Positions 25,011 to 36,053 of a DNA stretch of 64,000 nt are shown here, piece by piece. Made by a program: the position numbers and the translations under genes. Under the pieces are notes generated by a model that was given only the letters and a program-made list of their open reading frames with translations, had not been told where the DNA came from and searched no databases. Positions within the stretch are counted from its first letter, which is position 1. Every line of letters begins with the position of its first letter. Origin of the DNA: Epiperipatus broadwayi (Eukaryota; Onychophora; Udeonychophora; Euonychophora; Peripatidae); the NCBI GenBank assembly GCA_028023455.1, contig JAQFVV010012423.1, forward strand, positions 9,154,269-9,218,268, read 5' to 3'.

Positions 25011-26400
25011 TATTTAATAGATATTGTTTGTTTATGGAATGATTAAAAGTTACATGTTAAATACATATTTTCAAATTACAATATTAAACACATATCTATT
25101 TAAAAGTGAGTTAAAAATTCGTACAATATAGTTGGCTCCTATCCACAAATTTTGATATCCATGCTGTGACTTTGAATCAAAAGTTGCAAATACAAGGGAA
25201 CTATAGTAAAATTACAACTTTTGATTATAAAACAACACATTTATCATTTTATTTTATTCTTTTCATTGAATAGTTAGAAATATTTGACTGTAAAATGATT
25301 TTTTTAATATTCTGATTGTCAATATTTGCTTCAAACATGAATTATATTTTTGTTAGTAAAATTAAAGTAATTTTAATTAATATATTTGAATAAATATTGA
25401 AAAATTATTATAAAAATAGATTTTTTTAACATATTAGCTTAATCCATTTCTACCATTCACTACTTGGAACATTTGGAAAAGATTTTTAAATCTTTTGAAG
25501 AAAGTTTAGGTCACTTTTTATTATCCTTCAGAAGGATGAGTTATAGACTTTTATTTTTTAAAAAATCATGATTTTAATTCAGTCTTAAAAAATCTTAATA
25601 TGTCTATATAAACAAAACCTCTATGCTTCAGCATTTTTAAAATATAGATCAAACAAACAATATATTTACTGGTAATCTCCTATGCTGGATAAATCCCAAA
25701 ATCATAATTAACCATCCAAAAAAAAAAAAAAAGCAAAGCTGTTAATAGTATGCAAACTGAAGATTTTAATGAATATCATTATGAAAAGCAGACTATAAAA
25801 GAACAACTGTGGTTGAATCAATCTACTAAGAAATAGAAAATAAGGGAGAAATTATGTGTTTATGAATGATAAGTCAAGTAGATACTAAACATTTATCATC
25901 AGATACAGAAAGTACAATTTTGTTCTACAATACATCAGCAATTGTGAAAAAAATATGTTTGGCATTTATTACAATGTTTCTCATAATTTGCTGTGGTAAA
26001 AGCAAGAATTTACTTTGCTTTAAAGCCATCTATTGTAATTTTGAGTAATCAGTTAATACCAGACAGAAGTAGTATATTTGTACTCCTAATTTTGAGTTAT
26101 TGGCCCATCTAGTATTCATTGACTACTCAGGTTTATAATAGATGTCTATGGAATAGTAAATAGACTGCTATTATTGTAGACAATAAAAGAATAAAAACTT
26201 ATGTGATGCTCACATTATACTCTCAAGTAACAAAAATTATAGCATTGTAAATCACAATATAATTATAACAAATAGAAACGAAAATGTTTTTATAAAATAT
26301 TTTATACTTTTCTTAAATCTAAACATTCAGAATGTAGTTTTCTCTAATGAATATTATAATTCAATTGTTACTAATTTTCTTCTTTTCTGAGCCAACATAA
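25011..26400. other. No recognisable feature
   Basis: AT-rich sequence with A and T homopolymers. No gene, RNA or repeat I can support. Confidence 0.5.
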
Positions 26401-26401
26401 T

Positions 26402-26755
26402 ATCTGATAAAATGAAAATATACACAGAAATGATAGTTTTTAAAATAATACTTAGCTTTACTACTTCCTAGTATGCTTTCAATAAATTTTTACTATATCA
26501 TATTCATGGCAATCATATTCATGGCAAATAGTGATGTGATTAAATGGTTCTTTATATCAATGTTTAGTTAACTGTTCACATATTTAATTTGGACAGTTAA
26601 TTAAACATTGATATAAAAAACCATTTAATCACACAATTATATGCCATGAATATGATATAGTAAAAATATAATGAAAACATGCTAGGCAATAATAAAGCTA
26701 AATATTATTTTTAAAAAATATCTTTCTGTGTATATTTTCATTTTACTACATAATG
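26402..26755. repeat. Fold-back inverted repeat with internal 15-bp duplication
   Basis: Left arm about 26405-26578, right arm about 26594-26752, loop about 15 bp. Paired words include AAAATGAAAATATACACAGAAA with its reverse at the far right, ACTATATCATATTCATGGC with GCCATGAATATGATATAGT, and GATTAAATGGTTCTTTATATC with GATATAAAAAACCATTTAATC. The left arm has an extra copy of AATCATATTCATGGCA, explaining most of the arm length difference. No ORF. MITE or fold-back element. Confidence 0.8.
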
Positions 26756-27700
26756 AATATTATATAATGTAAGAACTCATTAAAAATTTTAATTAATTGT
26801 ATACTTATAAAATAAGTTGTTATAAGAGAGTAGCAAGACATGAAATTGATTACTTTTAATAAATACCATTAGTATCCCAAGTGGTATAGTAGAGGAAAAT
26901 AATATCATGAAATAAAGAATTATACTCAATAAGAAATCCATGACTTATAATTTAAAAAATCCTATAAACATAACAAAGATGTGTAAAAAGTAAAGAAAAA
27001 GAAAAAAACTATTATTAAAAATGATATAATAATGAAGCTATAAAGTACTTTACTTATGCTTAAGTCAATATATAAAGCAACATACAAATTCAAGATAAAT
27101 TTCTGCATAAAAAATATGATCTCAGATAATCATAGAAATTGAAATAAAGCCATATGTTACCAAGCAACCCAAGATTAAACCACTAAACATCATATGATCA
27201 CATCTTTATGCTTACACAAGCTGTTTACACAGAGACAAATCTCTCCATACAGTAATGCTACTCAGTTTGTGAAATTTAAGATTCATAATCAGTAACAAAT
27301 TAATTATTTCTATTGATTATTTTAACTTTTACTTTTTGCACTGTTTATGTTAACAACTAAGTATATTCACATTGTACAACAACACTACATCTTCTCTAAT
27401 TGGAATATAAATCATCTTCAAATCTTTAACTCAAACTAAACTATGCTACACGACTAAATTGATATTAATTATAAAGTTAGATGTTCAAATTTGAGAATAT
27501 TTTTGTCAGTTGAAAATCTAATATGTGCAATCAAAGAAATAATACAAACTTACTACCCTAAAAGTCATTTAACATTTCATTTGAAATGGTATGAATTATT
27601 TGATAAAAGATAGTTTCTGGATTTTATGGCTGAAGAGTTGTGGGGTGGAATGGTTTGAAGCCTGTCCATTAAAGTATGAAGATTGGCTATCTTAATATAA
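26756..27700. other. No recognisable feature
   Basis: AT-rich sequence without a supportable feature. Confidence 0.5.
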
Positions 27701-27714
27701 GCTGAGCTTTGATT

Positions 27715-27935
27715 GTATATATGTGTGGAGATGATAATCTGGAACCAACTGATGAGTGCTGGTTTAGCACGAAATACATATATTGGTGATTATTTATCTT
27801 TTCAACACGTGTGTGATCAAGTGAATCAGCAATATGAGATAGCATGGATGTTTGAGGGTCGTGTGAAAGTCGAGTTCAAACCCCTACATATTACATATAG
27901 TAGTGCAGGTATAATCAAGCCTACACTATAGAATT
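27715..27935 (+). mobile_element. Hammerhead-carrying SINE-like element, copy 1
   Basis: This GC-richer segment holds the hammerhead at 27734-27793 and, downstream, a B-box-like GAGTTCAAACCCC (about 27873-27885) preceded by an A-box-like GATAGCATGGATG (about 27838). It ends near a (TA)n run at 27938. Hammerheads combined with pol III promoter elements are known from the schistosome Sm-alpha SINE-like family, so this may be a similar small element. A 72-codon open frame across it is best regarded as incidental. Copy 2, in reverse orientation, lies at 31.5 kb. Confidence 0.5.
27734..27793 (+). ncRNA. Hammerhead ribozyme (type I), copy 1
   Basis: All conserved core elements are present: CUGAUGA (27749-27755); helix II GUGCU-GGUUU-AGCAC (27756-27770), perfectly paired; and GAAA (27771-27774). 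Helix I pairs CCAA (27745-27748) with UUGG (27783-27786), then, across an internal loop (UGGAA opposite one U, of which A27744-U2787-type pairing is possible), AUAAUC (27734-27739) with GAUUAU (27788-27793). Helix III is minimal: A27774-U27781 and U27775-A27780 around a short loop. Predicted self-cleavage follows A27782 (AUA site, obeying the NUH rule). Short helix III is typical of Penelope and retrozyme hammerheads, which often act as dimers. Confidence 0.85.
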
Positions 27936-28104
27936 ATATATATATTTCTGGATTTGAGTACATTTTATCTTCTTCAAAAATTGATATCTTACTTTTTTTC
28001 TTTAACAACTCACATACATAACTTTCTTTTGGATAATCTAATAATTTTTTGTTCTTTTTTATTTATTTCTCTTCTCAACTCCTTCCACATTCCTTTCTAG
28101 CACA

Positions 28105-28180
28105 TACTTTTGGTGCAGTGGTAAAATGACAGACGCTGGAATGTAAGGTCCTTGGATTGATCCCAGTTATCTCTCTTCTG
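28105..28180 (+). repeat. tRNA-derived SINE head (tRNA-Gly-like)
   Basis: TGGTGCAGTGGTAAAATG (A box, fits TRGYNNAGTGG) is followed about 35 bp later by TTGGATTGATCCCAGT (B box). Spacing and wording resemble a tRNA-Gly gene, but the acceptor stem does not close, so it is a SINE head or tRNA pseudogene. An AT-rich tail follows. Confidence 0.5.
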
Positions 28181-28189
28181 GCATTCAAA

Positions 28190-28995
28190 TTATTTATAAA
28201 CACCTAAGCAATAAAACCATTTTATTAATTTAAAAAAATCCTTTAAACATATGATCAATTTATTTATTCATTATATATGTATTTAATAAAAACAAATTAT
28301 ACATGGCATATCTGAAGCAAGAAAATTTTTACTTTATATATATATGATTTTTGGCAACTCCTTGTAAAGAGAATGACCTTTTAAAGCTAAGGATAAGTTT
28401 TGTGATAATTATATACACCAACTGCTGAAAACAAATATATCCATACACATCCTATGCTGGTTAGTCCTTTTAGTCATTATTTGACAACTAGTAATGTTGT
28501 CTTTTAACATCTCCAGCAAACATTTCGGAAAGACTTTACCACTTAACATAGATATTTATTTACTCGTATAGAGTAAACGGTTATTTGTCTCAAAATTGTA
28601 ATTTATTTTTACCTGCTCAAAATAATTGCTAATAGTTTTTAATCTAAATAAATGGAAATTTGACATTTAACAAGTATGGATTAAAAAATAAGATAAATTA
28701 AAAAGTTTCCTGATGCATTGTATTTTATATCTGACAAGTCAAAAAAAAGGAAAACAATTAAGAATGTAAAAGATACCCCAGAAGAAAACAGCTTGACAAT
28801 TTTTAATAATAATGTGGGTTTTTTTTTTCATTTTGTCATTGATGTATGTATTATTATTTTATTAGTAAAGACAAAATTAAACATAAAACGCAAAGCAAAC
28901 ATTTAGTTACTAAAATATTAAATGTAATAAAAATCTACATTTCATTTATATACAAATGCATTTAATAGTAATTTTTAAAATGATACACATAATAT
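28190..28995. other. No recognisable feature
   Basis: AT-rich. No gene or repeat identified. Confidence 0.5.
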
Positions 28996-29009
28996 ATATT
29001 TATAAATAA

Positions 29010-29347
29010 AGATATCAAGGCTGCTTCCTATCTAGGGATTATGTCATCTCAAGACTTTCAATCTTCATCACTTATGCCACCTGGATGGCCAGATGTCGCA
29101 ACAAGTTCACCATTCCTCATCCCAAGCCTGAAGACATATTCATTTCTAAGTTGAAGAAATTTCATCATAAGGACAGTATCATCTCATCCAGATTTTTATT
29201 TGACAACATATGGAACCTAATTAAGCTGAATTAAATAACACCAGTGAGCACATCAGACCACCTGGTTGCCCGAGCAACATGGATTAATAATTTACAATTA
29301 TATCATTCTTACATATGTATTTCAATAAAAGTATTTATATAAAAAAA
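29010..29347 (+). pseudogene. LINE 3' end fragment with A-rich tail
   Basis: One frame reads SRLSIFITYATWMARCRNKF and on through SKLKKFHHKDSI...NLIKLN to a stop at about 29235. This resembles the C-terminal end of LINE ORF2 proteins, where a Y-x-T/L-W-x-x-R motif precedes the stop. About 110 bp of 3' UTR follow, with AATAAA (about 29322) and a short A tail at 29341-29348. 5' truncated, as most LINE copies are. Confidence 0.5.
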
Positions 29348-29349
29348 AC

Positions 29350-29815
29350 TATTTTCTGCCATCTTATTAAAACAGGATAATAACTCTACTTTTGCCCTAC
29401 ATCCTAAATTCATTACCATCTCTGCTGCCCATCCATCTAAACCTCTTGTCTTTCCACTTTTCATTTTCTTCTCTATCTCATTTAGTTCATTTTTTTGTAA
29501 GCCTAATATTCCTATTACTATATACTTTCATGTTTTCTATCCTTCACATCTAACATCTTTTCTATATCCATTACATGTCTGTTTAAGATTCTCTCTAAGT
29601 CTTCTCTAGAACTACACTCTATTCCCTCATCATCTAGTAATACTATCTCTCTTTCCCCTATAATTCTCCTTTTAATGTAATTCCAAATTTTTTTTCTCCC
29701 ATCTCTTCCACTTTTATTAATATCTTCCAATAATTTACTATTCAATTTCATTCTCTCTATATAATTATCTATTTTAGCCAACCTTTTCTTTTCTTATTGT
29801 TTGAGCTATTGGTAC
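29350..29815 (-). pseudogene. LINE fragment: pre-RT and start of RT domain
   Basis: On the minus strand 29781-29518 encodes GRDGRKKIWNYIKRRI and LLDDEGIECSSREDLERIL, typical of the linker before a LINE RT. After a frame break near 29500 comes KMKSGKTRGLDGWAAEMV (about 29470-29415), the GK(A/T)xGxDG(x)E motif at the beginning of the RT. It abuts the A tail of the plus-strand LINE end at about 29348. It may be the same family as the 4.7-6.1 kb copy, which covers the complementary part. Confidence 0.65.
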
Positions 29816-29819
29816 ACTC

Positions 29820-30960
29820 TCTATATTACATTTTTGTAAATATAAGCTTTTTATAAAGCAATGTCATGCTATATATGACTTGCTTTATTGATTATTATAT
29901 TTAATATTCTAAATACAATTTTTTTTATTTTAATATTATTCTTAAAAATTACACACCTAATAAATGAAGCTGTAACAATAAAATAAACAAAAAATAAAGA
30001 TATTAAAATTTGTATAATAATCACATTTATTAATAATGTCTTGGAGTTTCTTTGAAAGCATACATTCTTCATTGTTTTTTATATCTTTCCTGAAGTTTTA
30101 TGTGGTAAAGTATTTTGTGTAATAAAATGTTTTTTAAACTTAAAGCTAAAAGTTTTATAAAATTTAAGAAATTTTATAAAATATCTTTTTAAAGCAATAA
30201 AATGAAAGTTATAAGTTTACTAGTGGCAGGAAATAATGGTAATGTCTTATATTGTGTTAGAAAGCTTAAGGTTCGATAAGTTTAACCATCAAGTACCTTG
30301 AAATGGGTAATGACAAATAGGAATGATTTTAGATTCTGAAGTCAATACATATTTAAAACATGAAAAGAATGAGAGAGGCAATAGACTGTTGATAATGAAG
30401 CTGCTATAATGTTTTCATAAGGGAAAAGGTTATTGAAAAGAATATTGTCCAGAGCATGTTTAATTGTGATAAAAGTCTCATACTTCACTATTCATGGTAT
30501 TTAAAAAAATAAAGGTATGGTATAGAAAATTTATTTTTATTTTTTGAGTGAATGTGAATGAGTGAACACCCAATAAGTAAATATATGTGTAAATGTGTTC
30601 CCTCAATTTATTATTAATAACCGCATTATATTTTAAATTTTGTTTACATAAATTAATATTCTCGAGAATATTAAAGGACAATTAACATATATAAATTAAT
30701 ATGTACTATATACATAAAAAGGTGTTTTTATACACATGTGTATGTTAAAAAATATTGAATATTTGTAGTTCAATAAATAATATATATGCTAGTATAGACA
30801 AAGCTTAGCAACAAAATATAAGATATTGTATTCTACGTAAGATATACACAGAAGGATTTGGAACAAAATATAATGAGTATTTTATGCTTTCTTTTGATTA
30901 TTTTTTTTTTACTAATATTATTTTATTCTTCGATAAAATATATTTGATTCAAACTACCTT
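29820..30960. other. No recognisable feature
   Basis: AT-rich sequence. Open frames here are low-complexity and unconvincing. Confidence 0.5.
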
Positions 30961-30964
30961 TTCT

Positions 30965-31320
30965 GTTACAGACTTAAATTTAGTAATTTATAAAGCTAAT
31001 TTTATCAACTGATTGGATTGTGCTCTGTTCTTGTGTCGTGTATTCTGATAGTTTAATATTAGCAAAATGTTTTATAAATGGTTATTTTATGAATAATATT
31101 TTATTATTAAATAGTGTTATTATAGACTTAAATTTATTAATTTATATATTTTAAGTTTCAAGCAAATTTTATCAAATTTAGTGACAGGAATGTGGTCTGT
31201 TTTTCCATTATGTATTATGATATTTCATACCATTGTCAATTTAATATTAGCATAGTGTTTTATAAATTATTATTTCATGAATATTTTATTATTAATTAAA
31301 TAGTGTTTTGTTATTAAATT
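30965..31320 (+). repeat. Imperfect tandem duplication (~155-190 bp units)
   Basis: GACTTAAATTTA(G/T)TAATTTAT starts units at 30971 and 31125. The later word TTAATATTAGCA(A/T)A(A/G)TGTTTTATAAAT recurs at about 31053 and 31240, followed in both by a TATGAATA/CATGAATA...TTTTATTATTAA tail. Unit lengths differ through indels. Confidence 0.75.
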
Positions 31321-31501
31321 TACTTCACTTTAATCTCTTAATCCAAGATCTTGATATATTGATAAAGCTGTAATCTCATATTTTTATTGATGAATTTAAC
31401 AAAGTGGGATTTTTTTTTTATAGATTAAACAACTTCCATATTTCTCCATTCTTTTTCATTTCATAAATAATTTCATATAAATAAAGGTATAATAAAAGAC
31501 A

Positions 31502-31559
31502 AATAACCTCCAATATGCATTTCATGCTGAACCAGCACTCATCAGTTGGGCCAGGTCAT
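31502..31559 (-). ncRNA. Hammerhead ribozyme (type I), copy 2
   Basis: On the minus strand: CUGAUGA (31545-31539), helix II GUGCU-GGUUC-AGCAU (31538-31524, one G-U closing pair), GAAA (31523-31520). Helix I: CCAA (31549-31546) with UUGG (31513-31510), then an internal loop (UGGC opposite A), then AUGACC (31559-31554) with GGUUAU (31508-31503). Helix III is the palindrome AUGCAU (31520-31515); predicted cleavage follows A31514. Compared with copy 1, helix I differs by a compensatory U-A to C-G pair (U27738-A27789 versus C31555-G31507) and an A-U to G-U change, while the UGG internal loop is kept. Confidence 0.85.
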
Positions 31560-31579
31560 CATCTCTCATATAAATCTGG

Positions 31580-34015
31580 AATTTGTAATATTTACATGAA
31601 ATAGTTATTATTTCATAAAAATAAAAGCTGGTTATAATAATCATAAAGATAATTAAGTATTAGCCACATCATTATTGTTGACTAATTGCTTATTATTTCC
31701 TGATGCATAATTTGATGCACTGTCATATAAGATTATTAATACAGTATTAATAAATATAAAATTAAAATATAGTCCATACTTACAGATTTATCGATCACAT
31801 ATTAACATATTTTTTAAATTTCTTTCCACTGCATACATTGACAATTCATCTTTAGATATGTTAGATTTACACTCCATCACTTTTCTTATTCTTCCATTAC
31901 AATACACACATATATATTATAATAGAAGCAAAGCATCACACTGGAATTGATAAAATATAACTATAAAGTAAACTTAAATATTAGTCTGCATTGTAAATAG
32001 AGATGATGATGATCAAGCATGATCTATACCTTTTATACACTAATTATATTATAGTAAGAATACAAATGGTATTAATATATGCGTGCATAAATATATATAA
32101 CAAAAGTTAAAAAATTATTTTAACCATACACACATTTGTAAAAAGAAGAAACATTTATATTTGAAGTGCCATACACTTTGTGGACATAGAACACAATCTT
32201 CATAAACATACTTTTATCTTCATTACAAGTAGCTAAAAAATCCAGTCAGTGGACAACTGCAGCATAGATATATAGAAAGAACATTATATTGAAAAAAGAC
32301 CTAAAATAGTTTTTAAGTAACAAAAATATTTAATTGATAACAAGTTTGACTATATATAACAATTCACATTTGTTTATATTTCATAACTAAACTAATAAAT
32401 TTATTTTATCATATTATGCAAAGGAAGAAAGTTCTTTATTTAATATCAGTTTTAATATTGTTTTATAATAAAAGTATATTTGATTTATCATTTAAAATTA
32501 TTAAACAAATGAAATTAAACAGTTTAAATAAATAAAAATTATTAAAATATTCATCTTTTCTTTCTTTCATACATAACTTGATGTCTTCAGGTAAAAATAA
32601 TTTATTGTAACTAAATTGACATCCAGTATATATGAGTTTCCAGTTTTCTATAAACCATTCAAGACCCATAAATCACTGAATTTTGAAATTATTAATTGCT
32701 ATGCAGTTTCATACCTGTTCAAAATATGAAAATATAATCCTTAGGAGGCTTTTTTAAACTAGTAGTTTAATTTGAAATGACATATCTCTCAGTGATATTC
32801 TTTTGGTCATTTTGCAGAGCAGCCAATGATGATTCAAAAAGTATATGACTTTATTTCAGGCAGCAGCTATAATGACTGTGCTCTTTTATATAGTCTAATC
32901 TGAAAGAAAAGCCACATTTCATCATGAACCAACAAAAGCAATTGGCTTAAGAACAAAAATTTGATAAACAGAATTAATTAATTTACTTTAGCAAAAGACT
33001 TTTCTAATTAATAACAATATTTATAAGTTTCAAGATTAATCTGTTAACTTTTAAAAAATGGAATTATATTTTAAAATTGATATTATAAAAACAATTTCCT
33101 ACCACATTTTAAAATCAAAAATTAAAAAATATATATTTCATTTTTTTTTTTGTATTCAAAAAATAACAATATTTTTAAAGACTTTACACAGTTTTAATTA
33201 TGTATTTTAAATGAATTAATACGTATTTACATGTTTAATATATGACAAACATATTTAAATTAATTTCAATTAGAGACAATATGGGTTTTGGGGCTGTCTA
33301 TCTTTAATGCACCTTTGTATAACTCAATATTTGTATTATATTGTATTAGACTTATGACCAAATAGACCAAGCTGATGGAACATAATCCTACCATAAGTTG
33401 GAATACATTAGTATACATGTATGTATATCATAATGTAATTATATACAAGCTCATTGATTACAAAATGCATCACATGTAATTATGAGTATTTCATCCCTTA
33501 CATTATCAAATGAATCTATTTATATAACATAAGAAAAATTCTAGTTGATTTTGATTTGTAGTTAGTAATGTTTAAGAACTTTAAACAGCTAGTGAACTAA
33601 ATATGAAAAATTTATACCATCATAAATTATAATTGAAAACTTGGCTATTACATACTTCACAATAAAATCAATAGAAAGCATTATGTTGTCATTTATATAT
33701 TAAATATATTTATGACGTTTTCTGTTAGACATACAGAATTAAATAACTAAGTAAAAGGGTACTACAATCAAGTGAATACACATTCTTTATTTATATTTTA
33801 TATACATTGCTTCTATACGTTTTGTTGTATAGTGAAAATAACTACTGAAATGTTCAAAACATAAATATTAATAAATATATTCTAGAAAATAAAAAAAAGC
33901 GTCTTTTAGAAGTTTCATTATCTTATAATGATTTACATATTAATGGTATACTTTTAAAGAGAGGTAACATTATATCACAGGATTTTTTTTTCTCAGCCAC
34001 TCTTTCTGTTTAAGA
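31580..34015. other. No recognisable gene
   Basis: AT-rich sequence downstream of the terminal exon at 34133 (minus). No feature supported. Confidence 0.5.
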
Positions 34016-34017
34016 AA

Positions 34018-34132
34018 TTTATTTTACATAGTGACATCTTAAAAGACTATGGAAAAAGATATTATTACAATTTCTGAGTTTATTCAACAGTCTTGAATAA
34101 ACTGCTGAATTAATTCAGAAATTGTCCAAATC
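34018..34132 (-). terminator. 3' UTR and polyadenylation signals of the 34.1-34.6 kb gene
   Basis: After the minus-strand stop codon (34135-34133), AATAAA occurs at 34084-34079 and again at 34023-34018. The first lies inside a hairpin whose outer arms are AATTTCTGA/TCAGAAATT (34069-34077 and 34115-34123) and inner arms TTTATTCAA/TTGAATAAA (34079-34087 and 34093-34101). Confidence 0.5.
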
Positions 34133-34582
34133 TCAGCTTGATTTTGCCACCTTCCATTCTTCTGAATCAGAATCAACATTTGAAGAGGGAGCAGCTAAAC
34201 TGAAAGTATTTAATATGACTGCTGTTGGTTGTTGTTGAAAGAGCAACATTTCCATTTCAAACAGAATTTGGTCTATTTTATTTCTGGCAATAGAAATCAA
34301 ATAACCATCATTTAAATTTCTAATTCTATTAGCAACATTTTCTCCATAGACAGAATGCTCATCCGAAATGAAATTTTTTGAAGACACATTTTTCACCTGA
34401 TATAGAGGTTCGTCTATACTTGAATCACAAACAATATCAGGTCTTCTCTTTTTTAATATTGGTGAAGAGCAGTTATTTATTTCAAAATGTGGAATAGTTT
34501 CTATCTTTTCTACCAATGCAAAATTACAGGTATTTTCTAAATATTTTTCTTGTACATTTTCTTCTTTTGTCTCATGTTTCAT
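34133..34582 (-). CDS. Terminal coding exon of a protein with a BESS-like C-terminal motif
   Basis: The minus strand carries a clean TTTTTTATTTACAG acceptor ending at 34583, then an open frame of 149 codons to TGA. Codon use is unremarkable and the protein is not low-complexity. It contains a basic KKRRPDI cluster (about residues 44-50). Near residues 79-112, YGENVANRIRNLNDGYLISI and the following ARNKIDQILFEMEM resemble the C-terminal helix motif found in BESS/MADF-type and similar DNA-binding proteins of invertebrates, where the tail reads ANxLRxL...ARxKIxxILFExE. An acidic, Ser-rich SNVDSDSEEW end follows. The first codon after the acceptor is ATG, but the splice site suggests upstream coding exons. 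I do not recognise the specific gene. Confidence 0.6.
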   Translation of the reverse strand: MKHETKEENVQEKYLENTCNFALVEKIETIPHFEINNCSSPILKKRRPDIVCDSSIDEPLYQVKNVSSKNFISDEHSVYGENVANRIRNLNDGYLISIARNKIDQILFEMEMLLFQQQPTAVILNTFSLAAPSSNVDSDSEEWKVAKSS

Positions 34583-34757
34583 CTGTAAATAAAAAAAATA
34601 GTATCAAAAATAAATTATCATACTTTATCAAATAAAAAACCTTTATAGTAATTACTTTTTATATTTTTATAGGATTATTTTTCCAACTATTGTTTAAACA
34701 ATTAATAAATAAAAATAAATTCCTATTTCAATGATTGTTAATTAATTGCACTTACAT

Positions 34758-35068
34758 CAGTAGTTCTTATCCTTTCCCTCTATGTCTCTTTTCAGATATT
34801 TGTAGGGAACTATATTAATATTTCCTAGTAATATGGAACTTTCACTGATTCTACATAAATCATGTGACTCAAAAAGTAAGAGAAAGAATAAGATTAAGTA
34901 TTCGTGATCTTACCAAATAAAACTGATAATTTGGAGTATTTCCAACTATATACAAAATGTAAGTTCAGATATATATTAATACTACCTGCACCATAAACAC
35001 CTTCCACTCCCTTGAGAGTTAAGTGCTTTCAGGAATGATGCACTACCATTCACATTTAGGAATCACTG
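34758..35068. mobile_element. hAT-like non-autonomous DNA transposon
   Basis: About 311 bp with imperfect terminal inverted repeats: CAGTAGTTCTTATC at the left and, reading inward on the other strand, CAGTGATTCCTAAA at the right, matching the CAGTGnTTCYnAA ends of hAT superfamily elements. Flanking 8-mers ACTTACAT and ATTTATGT agree at 5 of 8 positions, compatible with an old 8-bp target duplication. No ORF. Confidence 0.55.
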
Positions 35069-35443
35069 ATTTATGTAGTTTGATAAGTATTTGTACACAT
35101 TAGATGTATATGGTATGTATACAAAGGGATATCTAACAGATCTTAAGTACTGTATTTTATAATAACACATAGCTTAGAGATTTGACAACAGTATAAAGAT
35201 TTTACTCATTTTAGTCAGCACACTAGATTAAGAGCAACATATTGGCAATATTTACCACTAATTATTGTATGTATAGAAATCAGAATTTTGCTATTTTTTA
35301 AAAAGTATTTATTAAAATACACATTAGACACAAGTTAGGAGACATTCTAAAAAATTGGAACAATAAACAAAAACTAAACAACATCTGTTTTAACAATAAT
35401 AAAATTAGCATCTATTTATATAGTGCGATGTTTATAATTGTAA

Positions 35444-35689
35444 TTCACTAAATATCAGCCTTTTACAGCTACTGTACATGCACTTTAATGAGTGTTAAAT
35501 AATAAATGAATACTTTTCAGTGCCCATACAAGATATAGCATTTAAGAAAGAATAAAATGAATCCACTTATCCTTTCTTTATTCTTTCTTAAATGCTATAT
35601 CTTGTATGGGCACTGAAAAGTATTCATTTATTATTTAACACTCATTAAAGCACATGTACAGTAGCTGTAAAAGGCTGATATTTAGTGAA
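35444..35689. mobile_element. Near-perfect 113-bp hairpin (MITE/fold-back)
   Basis: Left arm 35444-35556 and right arm 35577-35689 are reverse complements with only about two mismatches (near GTACATGCACTTT versus GTACATGTGCTTT). The loop is 20 bp. The arms begin TTCACTAAATATCAGCC. Both sides are flanked by TAA, which may be a 3-bp target duplication of the PIF/Harbinger (TWA) type. Arms this similar indicate either recent insertion or ongoing arm homogenisation. No ORF. Confidence 0.85.
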
Positions 35690-36053
35690 TAATAAAATTA
35701 GTTAAGTTTTTTTATTGGAAATAGTGTTAGAGACCTCTGCCTTATAGTAGCACAAGAAATATCAGAATTAAATTTTGATTCAGATATCTCTAACTGTTGA
35801 GTTCATCACTCTACCATTTAAATAATAGATGCCTAAGATGTAACAAAATGAATTTACTAACAAAAATATGAAATAATATCACAATTTAAAGTCATTAAGA
35901 TTATTTATGATAGTTACTATTGAATGGTGGCATGAGGTCTTTAGCACAATTTATGGAATCTTCTAAAGTCATAGTTTTATGTATATATGTCTCATTTTAA
36001 CTTTTTAATACTTCATTTAATCTTCTCAGTTTGATATATATATATATATATAT

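Noticed and set aside
27713-27931. 72-codon open frame
   Set aside because: It runs across the hammerhead and B-box-like element and has no family resemblance. Explained by the repeat.
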